Notes: generated from the letters alone by a model not told the origin. A stretch of DNA of 64,000 bases from Agrobacterium pusense (GCF_900102105.1 NZ_FNBB01000003.1:310001-374000); one strand, 5' to 3'; shown: positions 9,216 through 20,883, counted from the stretch's first letter. Numbers and translations: made by a program.

Positions 9216-9593
9216 ATGGCGAACCTGCCCGAAATGACCAAACACAAGGGATTTCCTTCCGGTATGCCGAGCACGGGCGTCCAGTTCACCATCCGCCGCG
9301 CCAACCCCAAAGGGGTAACACCGATCAAGATGATACCCCGCCGGGCGCGCAACGACACCAAGGAGCATCGCATCGATGCCGCCTTTCTGCACTCGCTCTG
9401 GCACCATTTCGGTGCCGAGCCCTTCGAGCGGGGCAATCTCGACGCCGCCCGCCTCAACCTGCTTTTCGGCCGCGAGGTCGTACCTGCGGAGAAAAATTTC
9501 GACCCTGTTTCCTATCAGGCAATGCTCGTCATAGACGAACGCGTCGCCCGGCAGAATTTCCCGGAATCCTTCGAGAATTTTTTCGAGATTTGA
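9216..9593 (+). CDS. Conserved hypothetical protein between pccB and pccA
   Basis: A 125-aa soluble protein with no signal peptide, membrane helix or motif I can assign. It is basic in the middle (IRRANPKGVTPIKMIPRRARND) and acidic/aromatic at the end (FPESFENFFEI). It sits 21 bp after the GST gene and 43 bp before pccA, so cotranscription is likely. A role in the carboxylase locus is possible but unproven. Codon use resembles that of its neighbours, and I take it as a real gene. Confidence 0.75.
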   Translation: MANLPEMTKHKGFPSGMPSTGVQFTIRRANPKGVTPIKMIPRRARNDTKEHRIDAAFLHSLWHHFGAEPFERGNLDAARLNLLFGREVVPAEKNFDPVSYQAMLVIDERVARQNFPESFENFFEI

Positions 9594-9636
9594 GGGCTGT
9601 TTAAGGGTTTGTGCTGAGGGAGAGGGCAAAAACCGC

Positions 9637-11640
9637 ATGATCAAGAAAATCCTTATCGCCAATCGCGGCGAGATTGCCTGCCGGGTCATCAAGACGGCGA
9701 AGAAGATGGGCATCGCCACCGTTGCGGTCTATTCGGATGCCGATGCCAATGCGCTGCATGTGAGACAGGCAGATGAAGCCGTTCATATCGGCCCGGCACC
9801 CTCGTCACAGTCCTATATCGTCATCGACAAGATCCTTGAGGCGATCAAGAAGACTGGAGCGGATGCGGTCCATCCTGGCTACGGATTCCTGTCGGAAAAC
9901 GCCGCCTTTGCGCAGGCGCTGGAAAAGGCGGGTGTCGTTTTTATCGGTCCGCCCGTCGGCGCGATCGAGGCTATGGGTGACAAGATCACGTCGAAGAAAC
10001 TGGCGGCGAAAGCCGGCGTTTCCACCGTACCCGGCCATATGGGGCTGATCGAGGATGCGGATGAGGCGGTGAAGATCGCCTCGCAGATTGGTTATCCCGT
10101 CATGATCAAGGCGTCTGCCGGCGGTGGCGGCAAGGGCATGCGCATCGCCTTCAACGACGCTGAGGCGCGCGAGGGTTTCCAGTCCTCGAAAAACGAGGCG
10201 AAATCCTCTTTTGGTGACGACCGCATCTTCATCGAAAAATTCGTCACCCAGCCGCGCCATATTGAAATTCAGGTGCTGGGCGACAGGCACGGCACCATCC
10301 TTTATCTCGGGGAGCGCGAATGCTCGATCCAGCGGCGCAACCAGAAGGTCATCGAGGAAGCGCCGTCGCCGTTTCTGGACGAGGTGACTCGGCATGCCAT
10401 GGGCGAGCAGGCCGTGGCGCTGGCGAGAGCGGTCGGTTACCACTCCGCCGGCACGGTGGAATTCATTGTTGATGGCGACCGCAACTTTTATTTCCTCGAA
10501 ATGAACACCCGCCTGCAAGTGGAGCATCCGGTAACGGAACTGATTACCGGCATCGATCTGGTAGAACAGATGATCCGTGTGGCCTCGGGTGAAAAACTTG
10601 CCTTCGGACAGTCGGATGTGAAGCTCAAGGGGTGGGCGATCGAAAGCCGGCTTTATGCCGAGGATCCCTATCGCAACTTCCTTCCTTCGATCGGTCGTCT
10701 GACGCGTTATCGGCCGCCGAAGGAGGGGGCGCAGGAAAACGGCACCATTCTCCGCAACGATACCGGTGTTTTCGAAGGCGGCGAGATTTCGATGTATTAC
10801 GATCCGATGATCGCCAAGCTGTGCAGCTGGGGCAAGGATCGCGAAACGGCCATCGATGCCATGGGGCGGGCGCTCGACCGTTTCGAAGTGGAGGGCATCG
10901 GCCACAATCTGCCCTTCCTGTCGGCCGTCATGCAGCATGAGCGCTTTCGCTCTGGCAGGCTCACGACGGGCTTCATCGCGGAAGAGTTTCCGGAAGGGTT
11001 CTCCGGCGTCGAGCCGGATGAAGCCGCAGCACGCAGGCTTTCTGCCATTGCCGCTATCATCAATCAGCGTGTGCAGAACCGAGCGGTGGAAATTTCCGGT
11101 ACCATCGGCAATCATCGCCGCATTATCGGGCAAGACTGGATGGTTTCGTTTGGTGCGTTTCGCCACCGGCTCAGCATTGAAACCGGTGCGGATGGCGCGG
11201 CGGTCCGTTTTGAAGATGGGACAGCGCTCACCATCGCTACCGGCTGGCTTCCCGGTCAAAGCCTTGGCCTGTTTACGGTGGCGGGCGAGGTCATTGCCGT
11301 CAAGGTCGATCTTGCAGGCGCAGCGGTTCGTCTGCGCTGGGGTGGCATGGATGTTCTCGCCCGCGTGCGCAGCCCGCGCGTGGCGGAACTGGCGCTGCTG
11401 ATGCCGGAAAAACTGCCGCCGGATACGTCGAAACTGCTACTCTGCCCCATGCCGGGGGTCATCACCGGTATTTCGGTGGGTGAGGGTGACGAGGTAGAGG
11501 CCGGGCAGGCACTGGCGACGGTGGAAGCCATGAAGATGGAAAACATCCTGCGTGCCGAAAAACGCGGTCGTGTTGCGAGAGTGGCGGCGAAACCCGGCGA
11601 TAGTCTCGCTGTGGATGAGGTTATTCTCGAGTTCGAGTGA
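9637..11640 (+). CDS. pccA: Propionyl-CoA carboxylase alpha subunit (biotin carboxylase + BCCP)
   Basis: A 667-aa protein: biotin carboxylase N-domain (KILIANRGEIACRV), ATP-grasp domain with the glycine loop ASAGGGGKGMR (about 162-172) and EMNTRLQVEHPVTE, C-domain, a linker that contacts the beta subunit, and a C-terminal biotinyl domain with EAMKMEN (biotin acceptor about Lys633). It carboxylates biotin with ATP and bicarbonate and pairs with PccB. Length and domain order are standard for PccA rather than the longer pyruvate carboxylase. Confidence 0.96.
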   Translation: MIKKILIANRGEIACRVIKTAKKMGIATVAVYSDADANALHVRQADEAVHIGPAPSSQSYIVIDKILEAIKKTGADAVHPGYGFLSENAAFAQALEKAGVVFIGPPVGAIEAMGDKITSKKLAAKAGVSTVPGHMGLIEDADEAVKIASQIGYPVMIKASAGGGGKGMRIAFNDAEAREGFQSSKNEAKSSFGDDRIFIEKFVTQPRHIEIQVLGDRHGTILYLGERECSIQRRNQKVIEEAPSPFLDEVTRHAMGEQAVALARAVGYHSAGTVEFIVDGDRNFYFLEMNTRLQVEHPVTELITGIDLVEQMIRVASGEKLAFGQSDVKLKGWAIESRLYAEDPYRNFLPSIGRLTRYRPPKEGAQENGTILRNDTGVFEGGEISMYYDPMIAKLCSWGKDRETAIDAMGRALDRFEVEGIGHNLPFLSAVMQHERFRSGRLTTGFIAEEFPEGFSGVEPDEAAARRLSAIAAIINQRVQNRAVEISGTIGNHRRIIGQDWMVSFGAFRHRLSIETGADGAAVRFEDGTALTIATGWLPGQSLGLFTVAGEVIAVKVDLAGAAVRLRWGGMDVLARVRSPRVAELALLMPEKLPPDTSKLLLCPMPGVITGISVGEGDEVEAGQALATVEAMKMENILRAEKRGRVARVAAKPGDSLAVDEVILEFE

Positions 11641-11773
11641 AGGTCGCTGCCGGTTTGTCCGGAACGGATACCGGCCGGGGCGGTTTACGGGGTCGGACCT
11701 GCGGACGGGCCGGGCGAATCTGCCTTGATCTCCCGCTGGAATGCTAGAGCGAAATGTAAACGGGGAGAGATGC

Positions 11774-13915
<2,142 letters not shown>

Positions 13916-13927
13916 GGGAAGGCGGCC

Positions 13928-14344
13928 ATGTTCGGAAGATTGAATCACGTCGCCATCGCGGTACCCGACCTCGATGCCGCCATTGCCCGTTACAGGGCGC
14001 TTGGCGGGGCGGTTTCGGAACCACAAGCCCTGCCTGAACATGGCGTGACGGTTGTTTTCATTCAGGCTGATAACACCAAGATCGAACTTCTTCACCCGCT
14101 CGGGGAAAACTCGCCGATTGCCACTTTTCTTGAACGCAATCCGGGCGGCGGCACACATCATCTCTGCTTCGAGGTGCCGGATCTACTGGCGGCGCGCGAC
14201 GACGTCATTCAAAAAGGCGTCCGTATTCTCGGCGATGGCACGCCAAAGATCGGCGCGCACGGCAATCCCGTTCTTTTCCTGCATCCGAAGGATATGGGCG
14301 GGGTGCTTTATGAGCTCGAGCAGGTTTCTCAGACACACGGCTGA
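13928..14344 (+). CDS. mce: Methylmalonyl-CoA epimerase (VOC family)
   Basis: A 138-aa vicinal-oxygen-chelate protein that interconverts (S)- and (R)-methylmalonyl-CoA, linking PccAB to the mutase. Metal ligands of the paired beta-alpha-beta modules are visible: NHVAIAV (His7), the THHLCFEV histidine and the GVLYELEQ glutamate near the end. Length is normal. It directly follows the mutase, completing the propionyl-CoA to succinyl-CoA pathway in one locus. Confidence 0.93.
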   Translation: MFGRLNHVAIAVPDLDAAIARYRALGGAVSEPQALPEHGVTVVFIQADNTKIELLHPLGENSPIATFLERNPGGGTHHLCFEVPDLLAARDDVIQKGVRILGDGTPKIGAHGNPVLFLHPKDMGGVLYELEQVSQTHG

Positions 14345-14408
14345 AACATAAATCTTCTAGGAGGCTGACCCTGTGAGGCAATGCTCACGGCGGCGCTTTC
14401 ACACGTGC

Positions 14409-14464
14409 TTTCGTGGTTCGTTTGTTTTCTTTTGACATTCGTTTTGTTTTCGTTTTTATGTAAT
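14409..14464 (+). promoter_or_regulatory. Candidate glpD promoter with repeated TTCGT (DeoR/GlpR-like) sites
   Basis: A TTGACA -35 box is at 14432-14437 with TATGTA about 19 bp downstream. TTCGT occurs four times on the same strand at 14410, 14417, 14438 and 14449, two of them between the -35 and -10. Direct TTTCG-type repeats are typical of DeoR-family operators, the family of GlpR, so this is probably the glycerol-phosphate control region. No glpR gene is in the window. Confidence 0.5.
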
Positions 14465-14510
14465 TGTCTTTCCATAAAGGGTTTCTCCCTTGCATTGTCG
14501 CGGAGGCTTC

Positions 14511-16055
14511 ATGTCCAGCGAAAACATTTTTGATCTTTTTGTCATCGGCGGCGGCATCAATGGCTGCGGCATTGCCCGCGATGCGGTGGGCAGGGGTTAT
14601 TCCGTGGCGCTTGCGGAAAAAGGCGATTTCGCTTCCGGCACGTCGTCCGCCGCCACCAAGCTCATCCATGGCGGCCTGCGGTATCTCGAACATTACGAGT
14701 TTCGTCTGGTGCGCGAGGCGCTGATGGAGCGGGAAATTCTCTGGGCCATGGCGCCGCATGTCATCTGGCCCATGCGTTTCGTCCTGCCCATTCAGAAGGG
14801 CGGGGTGCGCCCGGCATGGATGGTTCGGCTTGGCCTGTTTCTTTATGACAATCTCGGCGGCCGGAAACTTTTGCCAGCCACCCGAACGCTCGATCTGCGG
14901 AAGGACCCGGCTGGAAAGCCTCTGAAGCCGGCTTTTGCCAGGGCCTTCGAATATTCCGACGGTTGGGTGGATGATGCCCGTTTCGTGGTTCTCAATGCGC
15001 GCGATGCCGCTAATCGCGGCGCGACGATCATGAACCGCACGCGGGTCGTTTCCGCACGACGCGAAGGTGGGCTATGGCTCATCGAAACTCTGGACGAAAA
15101 AACCGGCCGTGCGGGCGTGCACAAGGCACGTATGCTGGTGAACGCCGCTGGTCCCTGGGTGGATACGGTGCTTTCCGGCGTCTTCGGGCGAAAGGATGTG
15201 CATAATGTCCGGCTCGTGCAGGGCAGCCATATTATCGTGCGCCGGAAGTTTTCCGATCCGCGCGCCTATTTCTTCCAGAACCCTGACAACCGCATCATCT
15301 TCGCCATTCCCTATGAGCGGGATTTCACGCTGATCGGCACCACGGATCGCGACTACAAGGGCGATCCGGCCAAGGTTCGCATTTCCGAGGAAGAGATTTC
15401 CTATCTCTGCAACGCCGCCAGCGACTATTTCAGCGAGCCGGTTCGGCCGGAAGACATCGTCTGGACCTACTCCGGCGTGCGGCCGCTCTTTGATGATGGT
15501 GCTTCGAAAGCGCAGGAAGCCACACGCGATTACGTGCTGAAGGTTGAGGAGGGCAACGGGCAAGCTCCACTCCTCAATATTTTCGGCGGCAAGCTCACCA
15601 CCTATCGACGGCTGGCGGAACATGCGCTGGAAAAGATCGGCGCGGCGATCGGCGAAAAGGGCAAGCCATGGACGGCGGGCTCACACCTGCCAGGTGGAGA
15701 TTTCGGCGCGGAGAGATATGAGACGCGGGTGCGGGCGCTTGTCTCCCGATATCCTTTCCTCGATGGACACCATGCCGAGCGGCTAGTCAGAAACTACGGT
15801 ACGAAGGCTGCGGAATTGTTGGGCAGCGTTACCGATGCCGCCGGGCTCGGCCGGCATTTCGGCGGCACGCTCTATGAATGCGAGGTGCGCTGGCTGGTTG
15901 AGCAGGAATGGGCCTGCACGGCCGAGGACATTCTCTGGCGACGCACGAAACAGGGCCTTCGCCTGAACAAGGCCGAGGCCGCCGAGCTGGATGACTTCGT
16001 ATCCAAGCTGACGGGTGGAAGGAAAGAGGCGGAAGCTGCGGTGGAGCGAGCCTGA
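14511..16055 (+). CDS. glpD: Aerobic glycerol-3-phosphate dehydrogenase
   Basis: A 514-aa FAD flavoprotein that oxidises sn-glycerol-3-phosphate to dihydroxyacetone phosphate and passes electrons to the quinone pool. The FAD-binding VIGGGINGCGIARDA motif is near the N-terminus, followed by SSAATKLIHGGLRYLEH, which is typical of GlpD; the C-terminal DAO_C domain holds ECEVRWLVEQEWACTAED. GGAGG at 14502-14506 supports ATG 14511 over a start seven codons earlier. Monocistronic, converging on the ROK regulator. Confidence 0.95.
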   Translation: MSSENIFDLFVIGGGINGCGIARDAVGRGYSVALAEKGDFASGTSSAATKLIHGGLRYLEHYEFRLVREALMEREILWAMAPHVIWPMRFVLPIQKGGVRPAWMVRLGLFLYDNLGGRKLLPATRTLDLRKDPAGKPLKPAFARAFEYSDGWVDDARFVVLNARDAANRGATIMNRTRVVSARREGGLWLIETLDEKTGRAGVHKARMLVNAAGPWVDTVLSGVFGRKDVHNVRLVQGSHIIVRRKFSDPRAYFFQNPDNRIIFAIPYERDFTLIGTTDRDYKGDPAKVRISEEEISYLCNAASDYFSEPVRPEDIVWTYSGVRPLFDDGASKAQEATRDYVLKVEEGNGQAPLLNIFGGKLTTYRRLAEHALEKIGAAIGEKGKPWTAGSHLPGGDFGAERYETRVRALVSRYPFLDGHHAERLVRNYGTKAAELLGSVTDAAGLGRHFGGTLYECEVRWLVEQEWACTAEDILWRRTKQGLRLNKAEAAELDDFVSKLTGGRKEAEAAVERA

Positions 16056-16071
16056 ACGTCTTCCGCTAGTG

Positions 16072-17304
16072 TCAGGCTGTGGAGTTCCTCGCCGGTTTCG
16101 GAAAGCTTTCTGCACTCAATATATAGTCATCGGCGGCGGAAAGAGCGTGTTCCATATGCCCTTCGAACACCAGTTCCGGTTCGTTCGGTGCTATTGCAAT
16201 TTCCGGCATGCCGCCGAAACGCACTGCTTGCGATTGCGCCAGCCCGTCGCGCAGGCCGCTTTCCAGGAGGTCGAAATAACGTGTGCCGGGGCCGGTGATG
16301 AAAACCGGCATATGACCATGCAGGCTGAAGAGGCGTGAAAGGCCGTTGCCGAGCGCCAGCCCAGCGGTGCGGAACGCAAACCGCGCCATGCGTCCCCCCG
16401 CGCGGGCTGAAGCGGCGATCTTGTCCACCTCGGCTGTCGGCACGAACTTCGCAGGTTCGGCCTGCGGTGGGGCCTCGAAAGCCGAGCGCAGGATGGCGTA
16501 GAAGCCGGAATAAGCCTCGATGCAGCCCTTGGTGCCGCAGCGGCACAAGGCGCCGTCGGCCAGATGCAGCATATGTCCGAAGTTGGGGGCGCTAACCTCG
16601 ATCGTGCCGCCCGTTGCACGGGCGACGCCAAGGCCAATACTATGGCCGAGCGACAGGGTAACAAGGGCATCCGGCGCGGGATTGCCCTTCGCATGCTCTC
16701 CCATCCAGATGGCTTTTGCGGCCAGCAGCGTCTCGTTGTTCAACGTCACGCGGGTGCGCCCGTCTTGCGAAACAAGCTGCTGGAAATCTATCTTTTCGTC
16801 GCCGAGAACCGGAGACCAGAGAAGCGTTGCCGCGCCCGCATCAACCAGCCCCTTGCTGCTGATCGAGACCTGGAGAATATCATGACTGTCGATGCGTGAG
16901 CGGTCGGCAAGCCGTGCAAGGCCGCCAAGGATCGCGCCGCCGAACGTGCCTTTTTCAGCGGCGATCCTCTGTTCGGTAAAGCGGTCCACCAGCTTGCCGG
17001 CATAATCGACCAGCGAATATTGCACGCTATCTGAAGAAATGATGATGATGGCGACGTGACAGAAAGCCCCGCGTGGCCCGAAGAGAATGCGCGGCCGGCC
17101 CCGACCGGCGGTTGCGAGCTGTTCTTTCCGTAATATGAGGCCCGCCCGCTCAAGCTCGGTGGTAATGGCGGAAACGGTTGCTGAAGCAAGCCCGGTGAAA
17201 GTCGACATGTCCGTATGGGAGAGACTGCCGTGCAGGCGCAGTGCTGCCATCACCGACAGGCTGTTTTTCTGGCGCACCAGTTCCGTGCTTGCAATGGCGG
17301 ACAT
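16072..17304 (-). CDS. xylR: ROK family transcriptional repressor of the xylose transport operon
   Basis: A 410-aa ROK regulator: an N-terminal winged helix (LSHTDMSTFTGLASATVSAI) followed by a sugar-kinase-fold domain with the zinc motif CRCGTKGCIE. Such proteins (XylR, NagC, Mlc) repress sugar uptake genes until the sugar binds. It is divergent from xylFHG, and a perfect 21-bp palindrome lies on the xylF promoter, so it is probably the xylose-responsive repressor; the ligand is inferred from context only. An upstream ATG at 17316 is possible, but its Shine-Dalgarno spacing is too short. Confidence 0.85.
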   Translation of the reverse strand: MSAIASTELVRQKNSLSVMAALRLHGSLSHTDMSTFTGLASATVSAITTELERAGLILRKEQLATAGRGRPRILFGPRGAFCHVAIIIISSDSVQYSLVDYAGKLVDRFTEQRIAAEKGTFGGAILGGLARLADRSRIDSHDILQVSISSKGLVDAGAATLLWSPVLGDEKIDFQQLVSQDGRTRVTLNNETLLAAKAIWMGEHAKGNPAPDALVTLSLGHSIGLGVARATGGTIEVSAPNFGHMLHLADGALCRCGTKGCIEAYSGFYAILRSAFEAPPQAEPAKFVPTAEVDKIAASARAGGRMARFAFRTAGLALGNGLSRLFSLHGHMPVFITGPGTRYFDLLESGLRDGLAQSQAVRFGGMPEIAIAPNEPELVFEGHMEHALSAADDYILSAESFPKPARNSTA

Positions 17305-17411
17305 GGGCTGGGGCATGCTCCCTGAACGGCCTTTTTCCTGTCGTGCTAGACCTGTCCATGGCGCATGTGCTGGACAAGATCAAGGCACCCGGATGCTGCC
17401 CGCAGCCGTTG

Positions 17412-17461
17412 TTGACAGCATGGGGAATCTCTGACATTAATTTTCTCGACTGTCGAGAAAA
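17412..17461 (+). promoter_or_regulatory. xylF promoter with perfect 21-bp ROK operator
   Basis: A consensus -35 TTGACA (17412-17417) is 18 bp from ATTAAT (17436-17441). Immediately over and after the -10 lies a perfect inverted repeat at 17441-17461: TTTTCTCGAC, one central T, then its exact complement. Placement on the -10/start region implies repression by occlusion. The divergent ROK gene is the obvious candidate binder. Confidence 0.75.
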
Positions 17462-17545
17462 TTGTGAAACCACAGCGACCGGCAGCTTTTTCAGGCGTTT
17501 TCCCCGCATGGAGGTGTGGGGCAGCGCTCTTACCGGGAGGACATC

Positions 17546-18586
17546 ATGAATTCATTTGCCAAGCTTCTGGCGGGTACAGCCGTACTCGTTTCCCTGCACA
17601 CGGCCGCTATTGCGGCTGACCTCGTCGTCGGTGTATCCTGGTCGAATTTCCAGGAAGAGCGCTGGAAGACCGATGAGGCGGCCATCAAGGCAGCCCTCGA
17701 CAAGGCAGGCGCAAAGTATATCTCCGCCGATGCGCAGTCATCCGCGGCCAAGCAGCTGACTGATGTGGAATCGTTGATTTCCCAGGGCGCCAACGCGCTG
17801 ATCATCCTGGCGCAGGACAGCGACGCCATCGGCCCGGCTGTTGAAAAGGCAGTTGCCGAGGGTATTCCGGTTGTCGGTTATGACCGCCTGATCGAAAACA
17901 AGAACGCCTTCTACATCACCTTCGACAACAAGGAAGTCGGTCGTCTGCAGGCAGCCGAAGTCTTCAAGGTGAAGCCGGAAGGCAACTATGTTTTCATCAA
18001 GGGCTCATCTTCCGATCCGAACGCGGATTTCCTCTTTGCGGGCCAGCAGGAAGTGTTGAAGGCGGCCATTGACGGCGGCAAGATCAAGAATGTCGGCGAA
18101 GCCTATACCGATGGCTGGAAGCCGGAAAATGCCCAGAAGAACATGGAACAGTTCCTGACCAAGAACAACAACAAGGTCGATGCGGTCGTCGCCTCGAATG
18201 ACGGCACGGCCGGTGGCGCAATCGCCGCGCTCGCCGCGCAGGGCTTGGCGGGGTCGGTCCCGGTTTCCGGGCAGGATGCCGATTTCGCCGCGCTGAACCG
18301 CGTCGCGCTCGGCACACAGACCGTCTCAGTCTGGAAGGACAGCCGCGAACTCGGCAAGGAAGCAGCCGGCATCGCGCTGGAACTGGCCGGTGGCAAGAAG
18401 ATGACGGAGATCAAGGGCGTCACCGCTTTTGACGGAGGTCCGAAGAAGGTGACGATGCAGTCGGTGTTCCTCAAGCCGATCGCCATCACCAAGGACAATC
18501 TGAACGTCGTTATCGATGCGGGCTGGATCAAGAAGGAAACCGCCTGCCAGGGCGTGAAGGCCGGGTCCGTCAAGGCCTGCGACTGA
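17546..18586 (+). CDS. xylF: D-xylose ABC transporter periplasmic binding protein
   Basis: A 346-aa secreted sugar-binding protein. It has an N-terminal signal peptide (about 1-23, cleaved near AIA-AD) and the type I periplasmic-binding fold of XylF, with [25 protein letters not shown] and [14 protein letters not shown]. It captures xylose (or a related pentose) and delivers it to XylH/XylG. GGGAGG at 17535-17540 supports this start. A strong hairpin follows the stop, which probably keeps this subunit in excess over the membrane parts. Confidence 0.93.
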   Translation: MNSFAKLLAGTAVLVSLHTAAIAADLVVGVSWSNFQEERWKTDEAAIKAALDKAGAKYISADAQSSAAKQLTDVESLISQGANALIILAQDSDAIGPAVEKAVAEGIPVVGYDRLIENKNAFYITFDNKEVGRLQAAEVFKVKPEGNYVFIKGSSSDPNADFLFAGQQEVLKAAIDGGKIKNVGEAYTDGWKPENAQKNMEQFLTKNNNKVDAVVASNDGTAGGAIAALAAQGLAGSVPVSGQDADFAALNRVALGTQTVSVWKDSRELGKEAAGIALELAGGKKMTEIKGVTAFDGGPKKVTMQSVFLKPIAITKDNLNVVIDAGWIKKETACQGVKAGSVKACD

Positions 18587-18604
18587 TCGAATATGTCCCG
18601 GTTC

Positions 18605-18640
18605 GGGCGCCGCGCCATGGTTCATGGCGCGGCGCCCTTT
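18605..18640 (+). terminator. Intercistronic hairpin between xylF and xylH
   Basis: A perfect 15-bp stem: GGGCGCCGCGCCATG (18605-18619) pairs with its complement (18623-18637) across a 3-nt loop, followed by TTT. It lies 19 bp after xylF and about 30 bp before xylH. It probably works as a partial terminator or 3'-end stabiliser, giving differential expression of the binding protein. Confidence 0.75.
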
Positions 18641-18665
18641 AAGATGTGAGGAGCACCGGCAGTTC

Positions 18666-19979
18666 ATGGCCGATATGACCCAATCCAATTCCACAGCGTC
18701 CGCCAAGACGGAAAAGACCGGCTCGATTGCGCGCTTCATCAGCGCCACGGAACTCGATACCCGCCTGCTCGGGATGGTCGGCGCACTTCTTCTGATCTGG
18801 ATCGGATTTCATATCCTGTCCGGCGGCCTGTTCCTGACGCCGCGAAATCTCTGGAACCTTTCCGTGCAGACCGCGTCCGTGGCCGTTATGGCAACCGGCA
18901 TGGTCCTCGTCATCGTCACCCGCAACATCGATCTCTCGGTGGGTTCCATCCTCGGTTTTTCGGGTATGATCATGGGTGTCATGCAGGCGGAAATCCTGCC
19001 GCAGATCCTTGGCTTCGAACATTGGGCCACATGGATTGTCACGCTTGCGGTCGGCATTCTCGTCGGCGGCGCGATCGGCATGTTGCAGGGCTCCATCATC
19101 GCCTTCCTCAACGTACCCTCCTTCATCGTGACGCTCGGTGGCCTGCTCGTCTGGCGCGGCGGCACGTGGTTCATCACCAGCGGCCGCACGGTGGCGCCGA
19201 TGGATTCCACCTTCCGCCTGATGGGGGGCGGCACCAGCGGCTCGATCGGTGCGACATGGAGCTGGATAGCCGCGGCCGTCGCCTGCGTCGCCATTGTGGC
19301 GGCAATCCTGAATTCACGTCATCAGCGCCGACGTTTCGGCTTTCCGCTACGGCCCGTCTGGGCGGAGTATTTTCTGGCCGCGCTCGGATGCCTTGTCGTC
19401 ATCGGTTTCGTGGCCGTCGTCAACAGCTACCCATGGCCGGTCAACATTGCCCGCAACTATGCCGATGCCAACGGCATCGCCTGGCCGGATGGCGGCCTGT
19501 TCATTCCGCACGGCATCGCCATTCCCGTTTTGATGGCGCTCGCCGTCGGTGCGGTCATGACCTTTATCGCCACACGGCTTCGTTTCGGACGGTATGTCTT
19601 CGCCATCGGCGGTAACCCTGAAGCTGCCGAACTTGCCGGTATCAAGACCCGCTGGGTCACGGTGAAGATCTTCACGCTGATGGGGGTTCTGTGCGCCATC
19701 GCCGCGGCGATTTCAACCGCTCGCCTCAATGCCGCTACCAATGCCCAGGGTGAGCTCGATGAACTCTACACCATCGCGGCAGCCGTCATCGGCGGCACCT
19801 CGCTTGCCGGCGGCGTCGGAACCATAGCGGGTGCGATGCTCGGCGCGCTCGTCATGCAGTCGCTGCAATCCGGCATGGTGCTGGTGGGCATCGATACGCC
19901 CTTCCAGCGCATCGTCGTCGGTGTGGTTCTGGTCGTCGCCGTCTGGCTCGACACCATCTACCGCGCCCGCGCCAAGTAA
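18666..19979 (+). CDS. xylH: Xylose ABC transporter permease
   Basis: A 437-aa inner-membrane permease of the RbsC/XylH family, with the signature region MVLVIVTRNIDLSVGSILGFSGM and the conserved AIGGNPEAAELAGI loop. About 11-12 hydrophobic segments are present, and the length matches XylH, which is longer than RbsC. It forms the channel for the XylF substrate together with the ATPase. The start is set at MADMTQSNS after GAGGAG at about 18648. It ends 18 bp before xylG. Confidence 0.92.
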   Translation: MADMTQSNSTASAKTEKTGSIARFISATELDTRLLGMVGALLLIWIGFHILSGGLFLTPRNLWNLSVQTASVAVMATGMVLVIVTRNIDLSVGSILGFSGMIMGVMQAEILPQILGFEHWATWIVTLAVGILVGGAIGMLQGSIIAFLNVPSFIVTLGGLLVWRGGTWFITSGRTVAPMDSTFRLMGGGTSGSIGATWSWIAAAVACVAIVAAILNSRHQRRRFGFPLRPVWAEYFLAALGCLVVIGFVAVVNSYPWPVNIARNYADANGIAWPDGGLFIPHGIAIPVLMALAVGAVMTFIATRLRFGRYVFAIGGNPEAAELAGIKTRWVTVKIFTLMGVLCAIAAAISTARLNAATNAQGELDELYTIAAAVIGGTSLAGGVGTIAGAMLGALVMQSLQSGMVLVGIDTPFQRIVVGVVLVVAVWLDTIYRARAK

Positions 19980-19997
19980 GAACCGAGGAGAACTCCT

Positions 19998-20780
19998 ATG
20001 ACGGACCAAGTCACGCCCCTCGTGGAAATGCGCAATATTTCCATTTCCTTCGGCGGCATCCACGCGGTGGAAAACGCCTCTGTCGATCTTTTCCCCGGCG
20101 AGGTTGTCGCCCTTCTCGGCCATAACGGCGCAGGCAAATCGACCCTGATCAAGATCCTCTCAGGCGCCTATCGGCGCGATAGCGGCGATATCCTCATCAA
20201 TGGCGAAGAGGCGGATATCCGCAATCCCCGTGACGCCAAGAAATATGGCATCGAGACCATCTACCAGACGCTTGCCGTGGCCGACAATGTCGATGCGGCA
20301 GCCAATCTTTATCTCGGCCGCGAGCTGAAGACGAAATGGGGCACGCTGGACGATGTCGCCATGGAAGCCTCCGCGCGTGAGGTCATGGGACGTCTCAACC
20401 CGAATTTTCGGCGGTTCAAGGAGCCGGTAAAGGCGCTGTCCGGCGGCCAGCGGCAGTCCGTTGCCATTGCCCGTGCCATTCTCTTTGACGCCCGCATCCT
20501 TATCATGGACGAGCCGACGGCGGCGCTCGGTCCGCAGGAGACCGCGCAGGTCGGCGATCTCGTCAAGGAGCTGAAACGGCAGGGCATCGGCATCTTTCTC
20601 ATCAGCCACGATATTCACGACGTTTTCGATCTCGCCGATCGTGTGTTCGTGATGAAAAACGGCAAGGTGGTGGGCCATGCCCGCACCCAGGATGTGACCA
20701 AGGACGAAGTGCTCGGGATGATCATTCTGGGCAAGGTGCCTGCGGGTGCCGTGGCAGGCCCCGGCGCGGTCGTATCCTGA
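19998..20780 (+). CDS. xylG: Sugar ABC transporter ATP-binding protein, single-domain XylG/FrcA type
   Basis: A 260-aa ATPase with Walker [10 protein letters not shown], signature LSGGQRQS, Walker B ILIMDEPT and the H-loop SHD. It energises uptake through XylH. E. coli XylG has two nucleotide-binding domains in about 513 aa; this one has a single domain and presumably acts as a homodimer, a form common in rhizobial sugar transporters. No frame remnant of a second half follows: the operon terminator comes about 75 bp later. Confidence 0.9.
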   Translation: MTDQVTPLVEMRNISISFGGIHAVENASVDLFPGEVVALLGHNGAGKSTLIKILSGAYRRDSGDILINGEEADIRNPRDAKKYGIETIYQTLAVADNVDAAANLYLGRELKTKWGTLDDVAMEASAREVMGRLNPNFRRFKEPVKALSGGQRQSVAIARAILFDARILIMDEPTAALGPQETAQVGDLVKELKRQGIGIFLISHDIHDVFDLADRVFVMKNGKVVGHARTQDVTKDEVLGMIILGKVPAGAVAGPGAVVS

Positions 20781-20854
20781 CTGTCGAATATTCCGTCCGA
20801 AGACGCGCAAATCCGAAGCGGCTTCGGACTTCCTTTCGCAGCGCTTGTTGATGA

Positions 20855-20883
20855 CAAAGGCCCGGTGGTAAGCCGGGCCTTTG
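20855..20883 (+). terminator. Rho-independent terminator of the xylFHG operon
   Basis: An 11-bp perfect stem, CAAAGGCCCGG (20855-20865) with its complement (20873-20883), 7-nt loop, and T-rich end (TTTGTTATT). It lies about 75 bp after the xylG stop. Confidence 0.85.

Noticed and set aside
9805..11259. Long minus-strand open frame opposite pccA
   Set aside because: No motif; entirely antisense to a complete biotin carboxylase with all catalytic motifs in frame.
19998..20780. xylG as a truncated pseudogene because it is half of the E. coli length
   Set aside because: All ATPase motifs are intact, no second-half remnant follows, and single-domain forms are normal in rhizobial sugar transporters.
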